Source of the DNA: Mesorhabditis belari
Lineage: Eukaryota > Nematoda > Chromadorea > Rhabditida > Rhabditidae
DNA length: 64,000 bases
Assembly (NCBI GenBank): GCA_958450365.1
Contig: CAUEEP010000740.1
Coordinates: 2,049,501-2,113,500 of the forward strand
Direction of reading: 5' to 3'
Both the position numbers and the translations under genes were made by a program. Under the pieces are notes generated by a model, which did no database searches, was not told where the DNA came from, and saw only the letters and a program-made list of their open reading frames with translations. Below, one piece after another: positions 22,945 to 33,334 of this stretch (within the stretch, counting starts at the first letter, position 1; each line of letters starts with the position of its first letter).

Positions 22945-23205
22945 ACGCTGACTGACTCGCTCTAAAATAAATAGCCTTGGTTGGGAACTTTTGGCACATC
23001 CCCATACACCCTGGACCTTGCCCCTTCTGATTACTATTTATTCCGGACCATGAGTAATGCGCTTGCGGGAGAACACTTTGACTCGGAAGAAGCAGTCAGA
23101 AATTGGCTTTGAGTTTTTCGATTCAAAACCAAAATCCTACCACGAAAGAGGAATCCGCAAATTGCCTGTAAAATGGGCAGAAGTCGTCAATAATAAAGGA
23201 AAATA
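22945..23205 (+). pseudogene. Second, inverted mariner transposase fragment
   Basis: Mirror copy of the neighbouring fragment from CTCGCTCTAAAATAAATAGC onward, including the LAPSDYYLF region, with a small deletion near 23,105. Together the two form an inverted repeat with a spacer of about 230 bp. Confidence 0.85.
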
Positions 23206-24195
23206 TTTGGAATGAATTTATGGTTTTATGTTCAATAAATTTTAGCTCAAAGTCCCGCGGTTTTTAATTCACAAACCCAATCGTTTATAAATTTATGCAA
23301 TCTTGTTAGTAAAGCTTTGGTTGTTTTGAAACAATCCAGCAAATGAGTCAGCTGTGAACTGAAAAGTCAAATGAGTCAACTGAAATGCGTTTCTCTCAAT
23401 TGAAGAGTTTACTTAAAAAGCACATATTAAAAGTACCGCAATCATATCTCCATTTTTCATTCAGCCAGCTTGATTACAGTCGTTTTCTAAAGCAAGTGTC
23501 TAAAGCAAGTGTCTCTCTAACGCACTCTAGTCCGCTCGTGGATAAGAGTCAAGTTCGTGCTCATTTCTTTTCTTTTGTTTGCTGGATTTTGCTAGAAAGA
23601 AACCTGGATTACACTTGGCATTTGAAAGAACAAAAGAGAAAAGGCACTATGCCATTTGTGACTTTTTTTTTCATCATTTTTTTCATTCAAAAGTTTTTCC
23701 TGATAATTCTTATTGAGTTTTTATTTATTATTTATTTCTTATTGAGATTATTCTTATTCTTCACGATTCACTTACATTCTCCATTCTGAACAATTCTCAT
23801 TTATTTTATAGCACAATTGTGTCAACTTGTGAATTATAGTGACAACTTTTTGGAAAATTAGTAAGTAAATGTTCAAGAATATTCAAGAATATTCAAGGAT
23901 TCAAGTAAATTATAGAGAAGACTTTTTGGAAAAGAAACAAATGCTTAACTTATTTTAGAAGTGACAAATGTAATGTAAAGAATTGTAGCCTTAATTCTCG
24001 GCAATATTTATCTATCAAAAGCTTCTTCATCAAACTTATATAACTCATTTAATAAGAGCTTGAAATTCTTAAATATTCTTGATTCTTGACTTGGCTTGAA
24101 TTGAATTCTTGAATATTCTTAAACATTTCCCAGCTACTTTTCCAAAAAGTTGTCACTATAATTCACAAGTTTACACAATTGTGTTATGAAATAAA

Positions 24196-24396
24196 TGAGA
24201 AGCCCTTGAAAGGAACCTCCTCGGGTACAATAGGAAGACGCAGCTCGACCAAGACCTAAGAAGTACGGATATGCGCCAGCTCTCGGGACTCAGAGATCCA
24301 GTGGAAGTGATTGAGAGAAAAAGACTCAGATGGGCCGGCCACGTAGCCAGAAGAACAGACGACAGATGGACGATACGGATCACAGAGTGGCTATGA
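24196..24396 (+). pseudogene. RTE-like LINE reverse transcriptase C-terminal fragment
   Basis: Reads LERNLLGYNRKTQLD, RQLSGLRDPVEVIE and LRWAGHVARRTDDRW with ITEW before a stop. This is the conserved tail after the RT domain in RTE-type non-LTR elements. It is GC-richer than its surroundings and belongs to a different LINE group from 48,585-52,580. Confidence 0.85.
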
Positions 24397-24486
24397 TCTT
24401 GAATCTTGAATATATCTTGAATTGAATATTCTTGAATATTCTTGAATTCTTGAATATTCTTGAATATTCTTGAACATTTGCATTAA

Positions 24487-24880
24487 GCACGTGTGGCTGA
24501 CTGGTTAAGTGTCTTTATCTTAATCGGAAGGTCGAGGGTTCGAACCCCACATGCGACATGGTCACCCCCTTCGGATTTCCTTTCCCTTCGGGTTGAGAGG
24601 TTTTCTGGAGGGCAGTCTGGTGGTTGTGGCCCCAGTTCTTTAAAGTGACAAGCCACTCCTTCATCGTCATCTTCCCTTCACCACCAAAAAAGCTATTTAG
24701 TTCCCCATTGAGCTTAGGGTTAGGGAGCCGTCTGTCATGACGTGGGTTAAGTTAAGATATAGCCTAGTATTGTGTGTGTCGTTGTATTGTGATTGATATA
24801 TTTCGTGTATGCGATAAATTCACCACTGGTAGCCCCAGTCGGTATTTTTTTTAAATATTTTTTTTTTTTTAAATTTCCCA
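24487..24880 (+). mobile_element. tRNA-headed SINE candidate
   Basis: Perfect A box TGGCTGACTGG (24,494-24,504) and perfect B box GTTCGAACC (24,538-24,546). The head ends in CCCCACATGCGAC and is followed by an unrelated body of about 300 bp (GGTTGTGGCCCCAGTTC, CACTGGTAGCCCCAGTCGG) and a T-rich tail. The acceptor stem pairs only out of register, so it is tRNA-derived rather than a tRNA gene. Confidence 0.75.
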
Positions 24881-25545
24881 GATACTTTTCCGAAAAGTTG
24901 TCACTATAATTCACAAATTCACAAGTTTACACAATTGTGTTATAAAATAAATGAGAATTGTTTAGAATAGAGTTGAGTCGATAAATTAAACCTTAACTGT
25001 TAACTGGTAAACTATCAAGATTTGAATTTGAGCTTTTTTTCTTTTTAACTCAATTGGATAGTACTCAAAAATTTACTGAATAATATTTTCCTTTATTTTC
25101 TTTATGGAGTTTGTTCGCAAATTCACAAACATCTTATGATTGTACCTAGGTATCTTTTCTATTTGTTTTCCTTTTTTAGGGAACCCCCCTTTGGCTAGAC
25201 ATTCGCCCCTACTTGAAACAAATGCTTGATCGCAAAAACAAATGATCGCATTCGGTAGCCAGTGTTTATTGTAAACAAGATCGACTTTTAAAGAGCTTAT
25301 CACAGCCTTTTTCTTTCATATTTTTCATTTTTCCCCTCTTTTTTGTTGTGTCAGTCATCTAGATTCACCTTTTTGTTGATTCATTTTCTTTTCCTTTCTA
25401 TTTATTTTTATTCCTTCTCTTTCGGCTTTTCCTCGAGATTTATATCAACACTTTCATCTTTTTCAGTTCACTTTTTTCATCTACACACTCATTTTATTTC
25501 TCAAAGACTTTGAAATTTTAAAGCAAACTACCGAAATCTTCAAAA

Positions 25546-25697
25546 ATGACACTAGAGTGAGTTTTTAATTTAATCTTTTAAAACAAAAATATTAAGCTAG
25601 CCAAGCTTTAACAAGATACCAAGCTCCCAAAGTATTGTAGTAGTAAATCTTTGAAGCTTAAGCTCAGGCTCTGGCTCAGGCTCAGGCTCTGGCTATG

Positions 25698-25728
<31 letters not shown>

Positions 25729-28700
25729 CTCAGGTTCGGACTCTGGTTCAGGCTCAGACTCAGGCTCAGGCTCTGGCTCTGGCTCTGACTCGAGCTCTGG
25801 CTTTGGCTTTGGCTCAGGCTTTGGCTCAGGCTCTGGCTCTGGCTTTGGCTTTGGCTCTGGCTCTGACTCAGGCTTTGGCTCAGGCTCTGGCTCTGGCTTT
25901 GGCTTTGGCTCTGGCTCTGACTCAGGCTTTGGCTCAGGCTCTGGCTTTGGCTTTGGCTCTGGCTCTGACTCTGGCTCTGACTCTGGCTCTGGCTCAGGCT
26001 CTGGCTCTGGCTCTGACTCGAGCTCTGGCTTTGGCTTTGGCTCAGGCTTTGGCTCGAGTTCTGGCTCGAGCTCTGGCTCAGGCTCTGGCCCAGCCTCCTA
26101 GCCATGTCTTTCGAATTGTAAACACATCCCTTCACTGAATTAGTCACTTTCCTGAGATAACAAATGAGAATTTGCTCAAGGAGTAGGTGGGTTTCTCCTT
26201 TCGAAAAGTACAGAAAAAATGAAACCATTAACTTTTCTCTTTATAAACTTTCTCTCAGCGATTCCTCATGGCCATCCACGAAGCTTTTATTCTCGGCGAT
26301 GGTCATATCACTTGGTGGATCAGGTAAACGCAAAAATTGTGCAACAATACAGAAATCTAGGCAATTACTGCTTTCAAATGATTTTAACCAATCCGGCTCA
26401 ACAGGCTTTCCTCAATTTTGTCAATGGCTCGTACTATCAGAAAAATGAACGTTATTTAGAGTTAACTGAATTGGAGGTAAGTCTTCAATCATCAACAAAC
26501 AGCAAATCTTTGTAAACTATTATGTTCTTTGTAAACTTTTCCCATTAAAGCATCGAAAAACTTCAGACAATGTGGTCACCAATCGTTTCAATTCTTTATT
26601 GGGGAACGATTCTCGGATCATTACTTATTGAGGTGAAAGCTTTTTTAGATCTTTCTTTATAATATATATGTCGTAGCCGATTTGGCAAATCTTTCTAGTA
26701 GAGTAACCCTTTAATGTATGAGGAAAATATTATATCATCTTGTAGCTAATTAAATTCTGCGTCGATTAGTACCAAAATTGTGAGTTTAGGTTAAAAATTG
26801 CTACAACGTTTCATTCAAAATCGGCTGGATCCCCGTAGCCGATTATGGATTTCAGCCGATTATGAATGAGTGGGTCTAGGCGCGTCAAATCATCAAGTAT
26901 TTAATATCATTCAACGCAGGATCATTAATAATTATGTTAGATTTTTGGAATTAGAAAGATTGGATAAAAAGAAAAAAAATTAGAGCAAAAAAACTGTTTG
27001 TTCAAGAGGAAACTTTGAAGTGCTCTAATTTTTTGCTCTAATTTTTTTTCTTTCTATCCAATCTTTCTAATTTCAAAAATCTAACATAATTATTAATGAT
27101 CCTGCGTTGAATGATATTAAATACTTGATGGTTGGGCGCTCCTAGACCCACTCATTCATAATCGGCTACGGGGATCCAGCCGATTTTGAATGAAACGTTG
27201 TAGCGCCGGCAATTTTTAACCTAAACTCACAATTCATAATCGGCTGAAATTCATCATCGACTACGACAAATCAATCTCGAATTTCGAAAATTTCAGAAAT
27301 CAATCTCGAAATTCGGTCGTAAACACGCGTTAACAATGGCGAATTGTGGGCAAGCTTTCGGCATTGCTCTTGGCATAATGGCTTACTTTGTAAATGAAGA
27401 AAGATTAAAGACAAAGTTAAGACAAAGGTTTTTAGTTAAATGATTTTATTCTCTATGCGATTTCCCGATTTTTTCTGGGAATCTTTCAAGCGATCTCTTT
27501 AGGAGTCGGACCGATGTATATTTTGGAGTGTAGGTGAGAGAGATTTTTATTTAATAACATCTAATCAACAAATTGTAATACTATAGGCTTTAAAGACCAA
27601 CACTGGTACAATAAAATTGATAAAAATAAAATTTCAGCCCGGCAAAATGTCGTGGAGTCATCTCGACGTCAACCGCTTTAGCCGGGCAACTCGGCATCAT
27701 CGTTTCGGCTATTCTAGCGATGCCTGTGGTAAATTTTCACGAATAACTAAACTACTTGAAGCTAACTATCTAACGCTTACAAGAATACAAGCAAGAAATT
27801 CGAATTCAGATTTGGGGAAACGTAAACGATTGGTGGAAATTGTATGTGGCCGAGTTGATCTTCACCATCGCTCTCATCTTCGTTTCACTGTTTTTCCCGG
27901 AGAGTCCAGTGTAAAAAATTATATTTCTTATATATTTCTTATATAATTTAAATCTATATTTGTATAGCTATTGATAAATCTCATATTTTAGAGTCCTTCA
28001 AAACGAGGAGAAGATTCTGGCGGCCGAGCGAAGCATCAAGTTTTATCATGGAGTGACAAGAGATGAGGTGCTTGGATCATTATTCACGTATTGATCAACC
28101 ATTTACGTATTGATCAATCATTCACGTATTGATCAACCATTTACGTATTGATCAATCATTCACGTATTGATCATAAGGCTTTAAATTTATTTATTTATTA
28201 ACTAAATCTTTGATCTAATAGATCTGATTATGAATAACTAATAAATACTCAGGCAAAGCATTTACTGAACACCGATAAGGGACATCCGCAAGATGGCCAG
28301 CAGAGAGCTATCGGGCTTTTCGAGGCGAGTTTTCAAGAGTATTTGCACTTTGGATAATGGGCTTAAAAAGTATATATTAAATATTAAATATAAATTAGTA
28401 TATATTAAATATATTCATCTTTTTACCCAAAAAATCCTTCAGATCTTTGCCAATCCGATTTCCCGTTGGGGAACACTTGTCGGTGGATGTGTCATGTTCG
28501 CGCATGTTTTCAGTGGAATTACAGGTGAAGCCAAAAAAAAAGCAACTCCCATCAATCATTTTCAGTTGTCCAATCGTTCGCCGTTGACATTTTGATGAAC
28601 ACCGGTCTGTCGATGTTCGCTGCCACAAGTGCAAACGTTTTTATCAACACCATGCCACTGGTTGGCTTGCCTACTTCGTTTTCTGTTTACCTTTACTTCA

Positions 28701-29445
28701 TTTTACAATGTGATCTATTGTAACGATTACAAGTTTAGTTTGGAATCTTCCTCTCATCATACATGGTGGAAAAACTCGGTCGCCGACCATTGGAACTCTT
28801 CGGAATTTTGGCACTAATCCTTGTGAATACAGCTGTTGTCGCACTGTTGTATGGATATGATACAACAAAGGTTATGGCTTAAATACCTGACTACTTGATG
28901 GAGTTTCTAAGATCTCACCCAATAAAGCTCATTGATTCATTTACAGAACATGATTCTCGGTTGGAGTCTCGTTGTTGTCGTGGCCATTTTCGCGGTCACA
29001 GCTTGCACCACCGTTGTTCCGCTATCGTTCTTTTTACCCGCCGAATTGGTAGCTCCAAATGTGCGGCCACAGGCAATGACGTGGTTCAATTTGATGATGG
29101 CTACTGGGTGGGTTGAGGCAAAGAATATATAGAATAACAACAATCCGCAATGACCAGTTTGAATCTATTTTCAGACGATCTCTTTTGTTGGCGATTTTCC
29201 TCCCGATGAAATTGTTTTTTGGTGCCGCGATTACCTATGGGATTTTGTTCATCCCAACGATGATTCTCGCATTTTTCATTCTCTACTCTCAGCTACCCGA
29301 AACGAAAGGACGCACTTTTGAAGAAACAATCTCAAATAGAAAAGTGAGACAAAAAAGAACACTTAACTACTATGTGCCTAATTATATACCCGAACTCAAT
29401 TTAGACTCGAGCCAACTACACCACCAGGGCATCAACCTACCATAA
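25546..29445 (+). CDS. Facilitative sugar transporter, SLC2/GLUT family (MFS)
   Basis: Fifteen-exon gene for a 12-helix major-facilitator protein of about 509 residues in the plasma membrane. Exons: 25546-25556, 26259-26323, 26361-26476, 26567-26632, 27297-27389, 27436-27533, 27638-27728, 27810-27910, 27992-28067, 28253-28324, 28443-28524, 28566-28660, 28739-28870, 28947-29107, 29175-29445. Family marks: [13 protein letters not shown] between helices 1 and 2; [33 protein letters not shown] (helix 5 QLG); FFPESP ending helix 6; [12 protein letters not shown]; and [10 protein letters not shown] at the C-terminus. The canonical QQFSG of helix 7 is replaced by FAHVFSG. The final two codons and stop lie in a MITE. 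Substrate not predictable. Confidence 0.92.
25655..26100. repeat. GGCTCT/GGCTCA hexamer array in transporter intron 1
   Basis: About 75 degenerate copies of a 6-mer. It gives open frames on both strands (Ser-Gln repeats on -, Ala-Leu on +). It lies between exon 1 (ending 25,556) and exon 2 (starting 26,259) and is not coding. Confidence 0.9.
26667..27270. mobile_element. ~600-bp foldback element in transporter intron 4
   Basis: Outer ends TGTCGTAGCCGAT and ATCGACTACGACA; the arms remain complementary through AATCGGCTGGATCCCCGTAG to a centre near 26,990. TAGAGCAAAAAA/TTTTTTGCTCTA marks the hairpin tip. No coding sequence and no clear target duplication. Confidence 0.85.
28075..28170. repeat. 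18-19-bp tandem repeat in transporter intron 9
   Basis: Five copies of the type CATTCACGTATTGATCAAC. Confidence 0.85.
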
Positions 29446-29705
29446 ATACTGTAATAGTACCCCACTCCCTCGTACAGTCGCGTAGTCGCAAAAGTTTTTT
29501 AGTATTTCATTTTTTTCAAAGCGCCCGTACTTTCAAAAAATGCGTCTTTGGTATCAAAAAATAGCTGAAATTCAGGGCTATTTTTTGATACCTAAACGCG
29601 CATTATAGCATAAACTAGTGTCGAGAAAAACTCGTTCAAAGCTCGACTACGCAACACTCCGCACCGTCATTATGGGGGTGGGGTACTATTACAGTATTTA
29701 TGGTA
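29437..29705. mobile_element. Foldback MITE, family TACCRTAAATACTGTAAT
   Basis: Ends CTACCATAAATACTGTAATA and TATTACAGTATTTATGGTA are inverted. The inner arms (ATCAAAAAATAGC/GCTATTTTTTGAT) also pair. A truncated copy lies at 62,124-62,347 and a related element at 37,060-37,610. This copy supplies the stop codon of the sugar transporter. Confidence 0.85.
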
Positions 29706-29706
29706 A

Positions 29707-30045
29707 CTACTATCTGCCTAATTATAATGCCTAATTCGAACTCAATTTAGACTCGAGCCAACTACACCACCAGGGCATAAACAATTCGGAAAAATCTATC
29801 AAATCATTGTCATTACGACTCAGTTTTTGTTAGTAAATTATGAATTATCAAAACAAAATCATCAAACAAAATCAAGCAATGTAAAGGTTAAAACAAAAAT
29901 ATTAGATCAACGAGAGGATAGGCATTTTGAGCGTATCTTCCAACAATAATAAGGTCAAATTCTTTGCTCATCAACTTGTTTTGCATCGGTTACTCGTGGC
30001 CAAGTTTGTGCATATTCGGCATTCAAGTTTAAAGACCTAAAATAG
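29707..30045. pseudogene. Duplicated tails of the sugar transporter and the RRM gene
   Basis: 29,707-29,785 repeats the transporter 3' coding end (TTTAGACTCGAGCCAACTAC) after the MITE. 29,875-30,045 repeats, in the same relative order, the 3' end of the RRM gene at 34,745-34,905 (AATATGCACAAACTTGGCC on the minus strand). So the convergent 3' junction of these two genes exists twice. Confidence 0.8.
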
Positions 30046-30554
30046 TCATGATGGATAGTCAAGTCTTCATTAAGAAGTACATTTTGTTTATTTTTGAAAC
30101 AATCAAACAATTAAAAAAATTAAATCTACTTTATAACATGAAAATCATCAATTCATAAACGAAAATAAATGAAATTTTCTCTATAACGCTTTACAAGACA
30201 AAAATTCTGATTGTAAGCATTTTTAAAAAAATTAGAGAAAAAGCTTTAACTGTATACAACTTTTTTCAAGAACAAATTAGTTTTTTGGATCTTCTGGATG
30301 TTCGTAGTCATTCCTTTTTGTTTGAAAATGTTTTCTCTGAAGAACTTCAGCATGTTGATCGACTCTCTGATGTCGCTGAGTGCTCTGAATAGAAGTATTT
30401 GACGGGAACAGATTGTTAAAAGTCAAACAAGAGAACTCATAGTGCTAACTCTAACTCAAGACAAACCCTTATAACAAGCTTATTTGTTATCAAAAGTCTT
30501 ACATATTAGAAAAAGTTAATTTTCTATGAATTTAGAACTTTCACTATTTGTCAC

Positions 30555-30775
30555 TTGTCTACAGCTTGAAATTAAATAGCTTGAAATTAAATAGCTTGAA
30601 ATTAAACACCTTAAAATTAAACAGCTTCAAATTAAATAGCTTCAAATTAAACAGCTTCAAATTAAATAGCTTCAAATTAAACAACTTCAAATTAAACAAC
30701 TTCAAATTAAACAGCTTCAAATTAAATAGCTTCAAATTAAACAGCATGAAATTAAACAGCTTCAAATTAAACAGC
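30555..30775. repeat. 15-bp minisatellite AGCTTCAAATTAAAC
   Basis: About fourteen copies with A/G and T/C variants. The unit is a multiple of three, which produces open frames of KLNSF type on + and LFNLK on -. Intergenic. Confidence 0.9.
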
Positions 30776-30837
30776 CGCTTTTTGTTGTGTCATCTCACTA
30801 GGGAAAAGCACCAGGTTAAGGTGGATTTATAGAATCG

Positions 30838-31046
30838 GCTATGCTGATTCTGAATATGCTTTTACTTTTTCGAAAAGAGCTCTGTAACGCGAGATATCTA
30901 GCATCAAAGTCTAGGCCGATTTTCGGAGTCCTTATAAGCTTTTTTTTTCTCCTCCTTATGGAGAGAGCTGGTGGCGCAGTGGATGGTCTGCTCGTCGCCA
31001 GAACGGCTCAAGGTTTTGCCTGCCCGGGTTCGAGTTCGCTCTCACG
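30838..31046 (+). repeat. tRNA-derived repeat interrupted by the DNA transposon
   Basis: Carries A box TGGCGCAGTGG (30,972-30,982), a one-mismatch B box near GGGTTCGAGTTC (31,026-31,037) and a 6-bp potential acceptor stem GAGAGC/GCTCTC. The transposon at 31,045-33,117 interrupts its 3' end; the continuation resumes at 33,118. An uninterrupted inverted copy lies at 33,335-33,570. Confidence 0.75.
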
Positions 31047-33117
31047 AGGGAACTACAACTACTTACCACCTCAGATCGACTCCAAAATTACAGGGGGGGA
31101 AAGATCATCACAAAAGAAGAATTTTCTGAAATTTTTAGCTGCTAAATGCCAGAACTAACTGAAATATAAGGTTTCAAAGTTCAAAGTTCAAAGTAGCTTA
31201 AACTTAAACATTTTTGGGACTTGCACGGCACTCTTTAAAGGGAACTCTCACAGGCACTCTCAAAGGTTAGCCGAGTGGCCGAGTGGTTAGGAGCGCGACC
31301 TGGTAGTCCGAGTGTCGCTGGTTCGGCTCCACCCTAAAAGTTTTCCTTTTTTGCAAAACTGCATAATGTGCGTTCTATTTTTTTTCGCTTTTCAAAGTTT
31401 ATTCTGATTTTTTTTTACCATAAAAGGTCAGGATAACAAAACTTTGAGGGGAAAAAAGAAATTTTTTTGCAAAACCACATAATGTGCGTTCTCTATCGGA
31501 TTGCGTAATCGCCCTTCAATTGGGACACTGCCTGTACATAAAATCTCCGTCTTGGGCAGTGGGTATCTTTCAACGTTTCAAGATGTTTCGTGCCTCGAAA
31601 GTGCTGAAGATGCTCGTTGATGAATTTGGACTCAACTCTGATAGCTCTGCTCCGACTCGACTTGAACAGAGACTATTCTTTGGTGTCCACGTTCAAAGCA
31701 TCACCACAATGGATCAACAACTTCAAGAGGATTGCTGGAATCGTCTCCCGCCGCGTTACCAACTGGACATCGATCAAGAACTTCCGGGCAAAGGCGGACA
31801 TAGAAGGTGAGGCCAACAACTTTGTGAATAATGTGAGGGCCGACCTTCAAGCAAACGTCGTCCCACGCTCCTGTCTTGCCAATGCCGATCAATCAGGCTT
31901 TTTGAAAGAACAGCACTCATCTCGATCCCTAGCCTACCATGGAGAGAAGAAAGTCATCCGCGTCGTTCAAAGTGTGTCGGCAACATCTCACTCGTTTACC
32001 ATGATGCCCCTGATCTACGCGGATGGACGACTCGGTGACAAACTCTTTATCGCGATGCAGGAGAAAGATAGTCGTTTTCCACAACGAGGGATCTTTCAAA
32101 CCGACAACTTGATGGTGGAGGCAGCCAAGTCCCATATCATGACCAAGGAGCTGATGCTCAAGTGGTTCCGGGATATCGTCTGCTGTCCAGCTATGCCATC
32201 TAAACTGATGCTTCTCGTCGACTCCTGGACTTCATTTCGTGATCAAGCCTCTATTCAAGCAACGGTCCCAGCTGGCAAGGAGCTCATTTTGAAACGCATT
32301 CCACCTGGAGCGACGTCGCAGATTCAACCGTTGGATGTTCATTTCTTCCGACTCTTCAAGTCGTTTGTGAAAAAGTTGACCGCACACGTCATTGCCTCCA
32401 AAATCGACTTCCAAGTGAGCCAACGCGATTCTATCCTGAAGATGATCAGTCAGATCTACCACCAGTTCCGGGCGCCACGTTTTGTCCCATGTATGCTCGA
32501 AGCCTGGAAAAGCGCTCATTATATTGATGATGTACTTCCTCATTATGTGACACCAGCAACTTTTTGCTGCCTAGGAGATTTGATTGGTGCATGTAATAAG
32601 ATAAATTGCGATAATATGCCGTACATTCGTTGTGCTTATTGTCTGAATATATTCTGCTTCCTTCATTTTGTCGAATCTTTCCACCGTTGTTGAATTGTTT
32701 GCTGTTTATTAGTTTTAAATAAAGTTTTGTTATCCTGACCTTTTATGGTAAAAAAATCAGAATAAACTTTGAAAAGCGAAAAAAATAGAACGCACATTAT
32801 GCAGTTTTGCAAAAAAGAAAAACTTTTAGGGTGGAGCCGAACCAGCGACACTCGGATTACCAGGTCGCGCTCCTAACCACTCGGCCACTCGGCTAACCTG
32901 TGAGAGTGCCTGTGAGAGTTCCCTTTAAAGAGTGCCGTGCAAGTCCCAAAAATGTTTAAGTTTAAGCTACTTTGAACTTTGAACTTTGAAACCTTATATT
33001 TCAGTTAGTTCTGGCATTTAGCAGCTAAAAATTTCAGAAAATTCTTCTTTTGTGATGATCTTTCCCCCTGTAAATTTTGGAGTCGATCTGAGGTGGTAAG
33101 TAGTTGTAGTTCCCTCG
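31045..33117 (+). mobile_element. DNA transposon with TCA target duplication and long inverted repeats
   Basis: 2073 bp, ends CGAGGGAACTACAACTAC in inverted orientation, arms about 400 bp. Direct TCA repeats at 31,042-31,044 and 33,118-33,120. The inverted copy of the flanking repeat at 33,335-33,570 preserves the target with a single TCA, fixing the boundaries. Each arm includes a perfect A box TGGCCGAGTGG and a one-mismatch B box GTTCGGCTC, pointing inward. The core encodes a DDE transposase. Confidence 0.92.
31617..32693 (+). CDS. DDE transposase, pogo/Tigger-like (CENP-B HTH plus DDE_1-type core)
   Basis: 358 codons without interruption. Near residues 27-50, FKASPQWINNFKRIAG is the second helix-turn-helix typical of CENP-B/pogo proteins. 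The catalytic acidic positions are in NADQSGF, MLLVDSW and QPLDVHFF, with about 37 residues between the second and third; IPPGATSQIQPLD is the usual lead-in to the third. A cysteine-rich tail (CAYCLNIFC) precedes the stop. Another frame open from 31,484 to 31,810 encodes DEFGLNS-type sequence upstream, so the N-terminus may lie there behind a frameshift or a small intron. Promoter unknown; the inverted repeats carry polymerase III boxes instead. Confidence 0.85.
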   Translation: MMNLDSTLIALLRLDLNRDYSLVSTFKASPQWINNFKRIAGIVSRRVTNWTSIKNFRAKADIEGEANNFVNNVRADLQANVVPRSCLANADQSGFLKEQHSSRSLAYHGEKKVIRVVQSVSATSHSFTMMPLIYADGRLGDKLFIAMQEKDSRFPQRGIFQTDNLMVEAAKSHIMTKELMLKWFRDIVCCPAMPSKLMLLVDSWTSFRDQASIQATVPAGKELILKRIPPGATSQIQPLDVHFFRLFKSFVKKLTAHVIASKIDFQVSQRDSILKMISQIYHQFRAPRFVPCMLEAWKSAHYIDDVLPHYVTPATFCCLGDLIGACNKINCDNMPYIRCAYCLNIFCFLHFVESFHRC

Positions 33118-33334
33118 TCAGTATATGCTTTTTGCTTTTTTGAGAGAATGATTAGAAAATGTTTATGGCATCAGGATTTATTTATTTTGACTTTGTTTTT
33201 TTGAAGAATTTTTAGAAATGATTTAGGAACATAAATGCAAACATTGCTCACGATTGCTTTATGCAAAACGTAGTGGAAATCAATACGCGGAATGGAATTG
33301 AAATGAATTCCACAAAATAGTCGAATTCAATTCA

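Larger units (their letters stand above)
23789..24962. mobile_element. Composite foldback element carrying LINE and SINE fragments
   Basis: Inverted ends AACAATTCTCATTTATTTTA (left) and its complement (right) continue inward through CACAATTGTG and TTATAGTGACAACTTTT; an extra copy of the right arm lies at about 24,125-24,200. Inside are repeats of TTCTTGAATATTC, an RT fragment (24,196-24,396) and a SINE-like unit (24,487-24,880). No transposase; no clear target duplication. Confidence 0.75.

Noticed and set aside
23385..23789. 134-codon + strand frame with hydrophobic end
   Set aside because: Phe/Ile/Leu-rich end comes from AT-rich DNA abutting a foldback; no family similarity or splice context.
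24487..24560. Functional tRNA gene
   Set aside because: Boxes are perfect but the acceptor stem pairs only out of register with the T arm and a SINE-like body follows.
25608..26228. 206-codon Ser-Gln repeat frame on - and Ala-Leu frame on +
   Set aside because: Both come from the GGCTCT/GGCTCA hexamer array inside the first intron of the sugar transporter; every frame of such an array stays open.
30548..30832. KLNSF repeat protein
   Set aside because: 15-bp minisatellite, intergenic, low complexity on both strands.
31484..31810. Separate gene ahead of the transposase
   Set aside because: It overlaps the transposase in another frame and lies inside the transposon; more likely its shifted N-terminus or chance.
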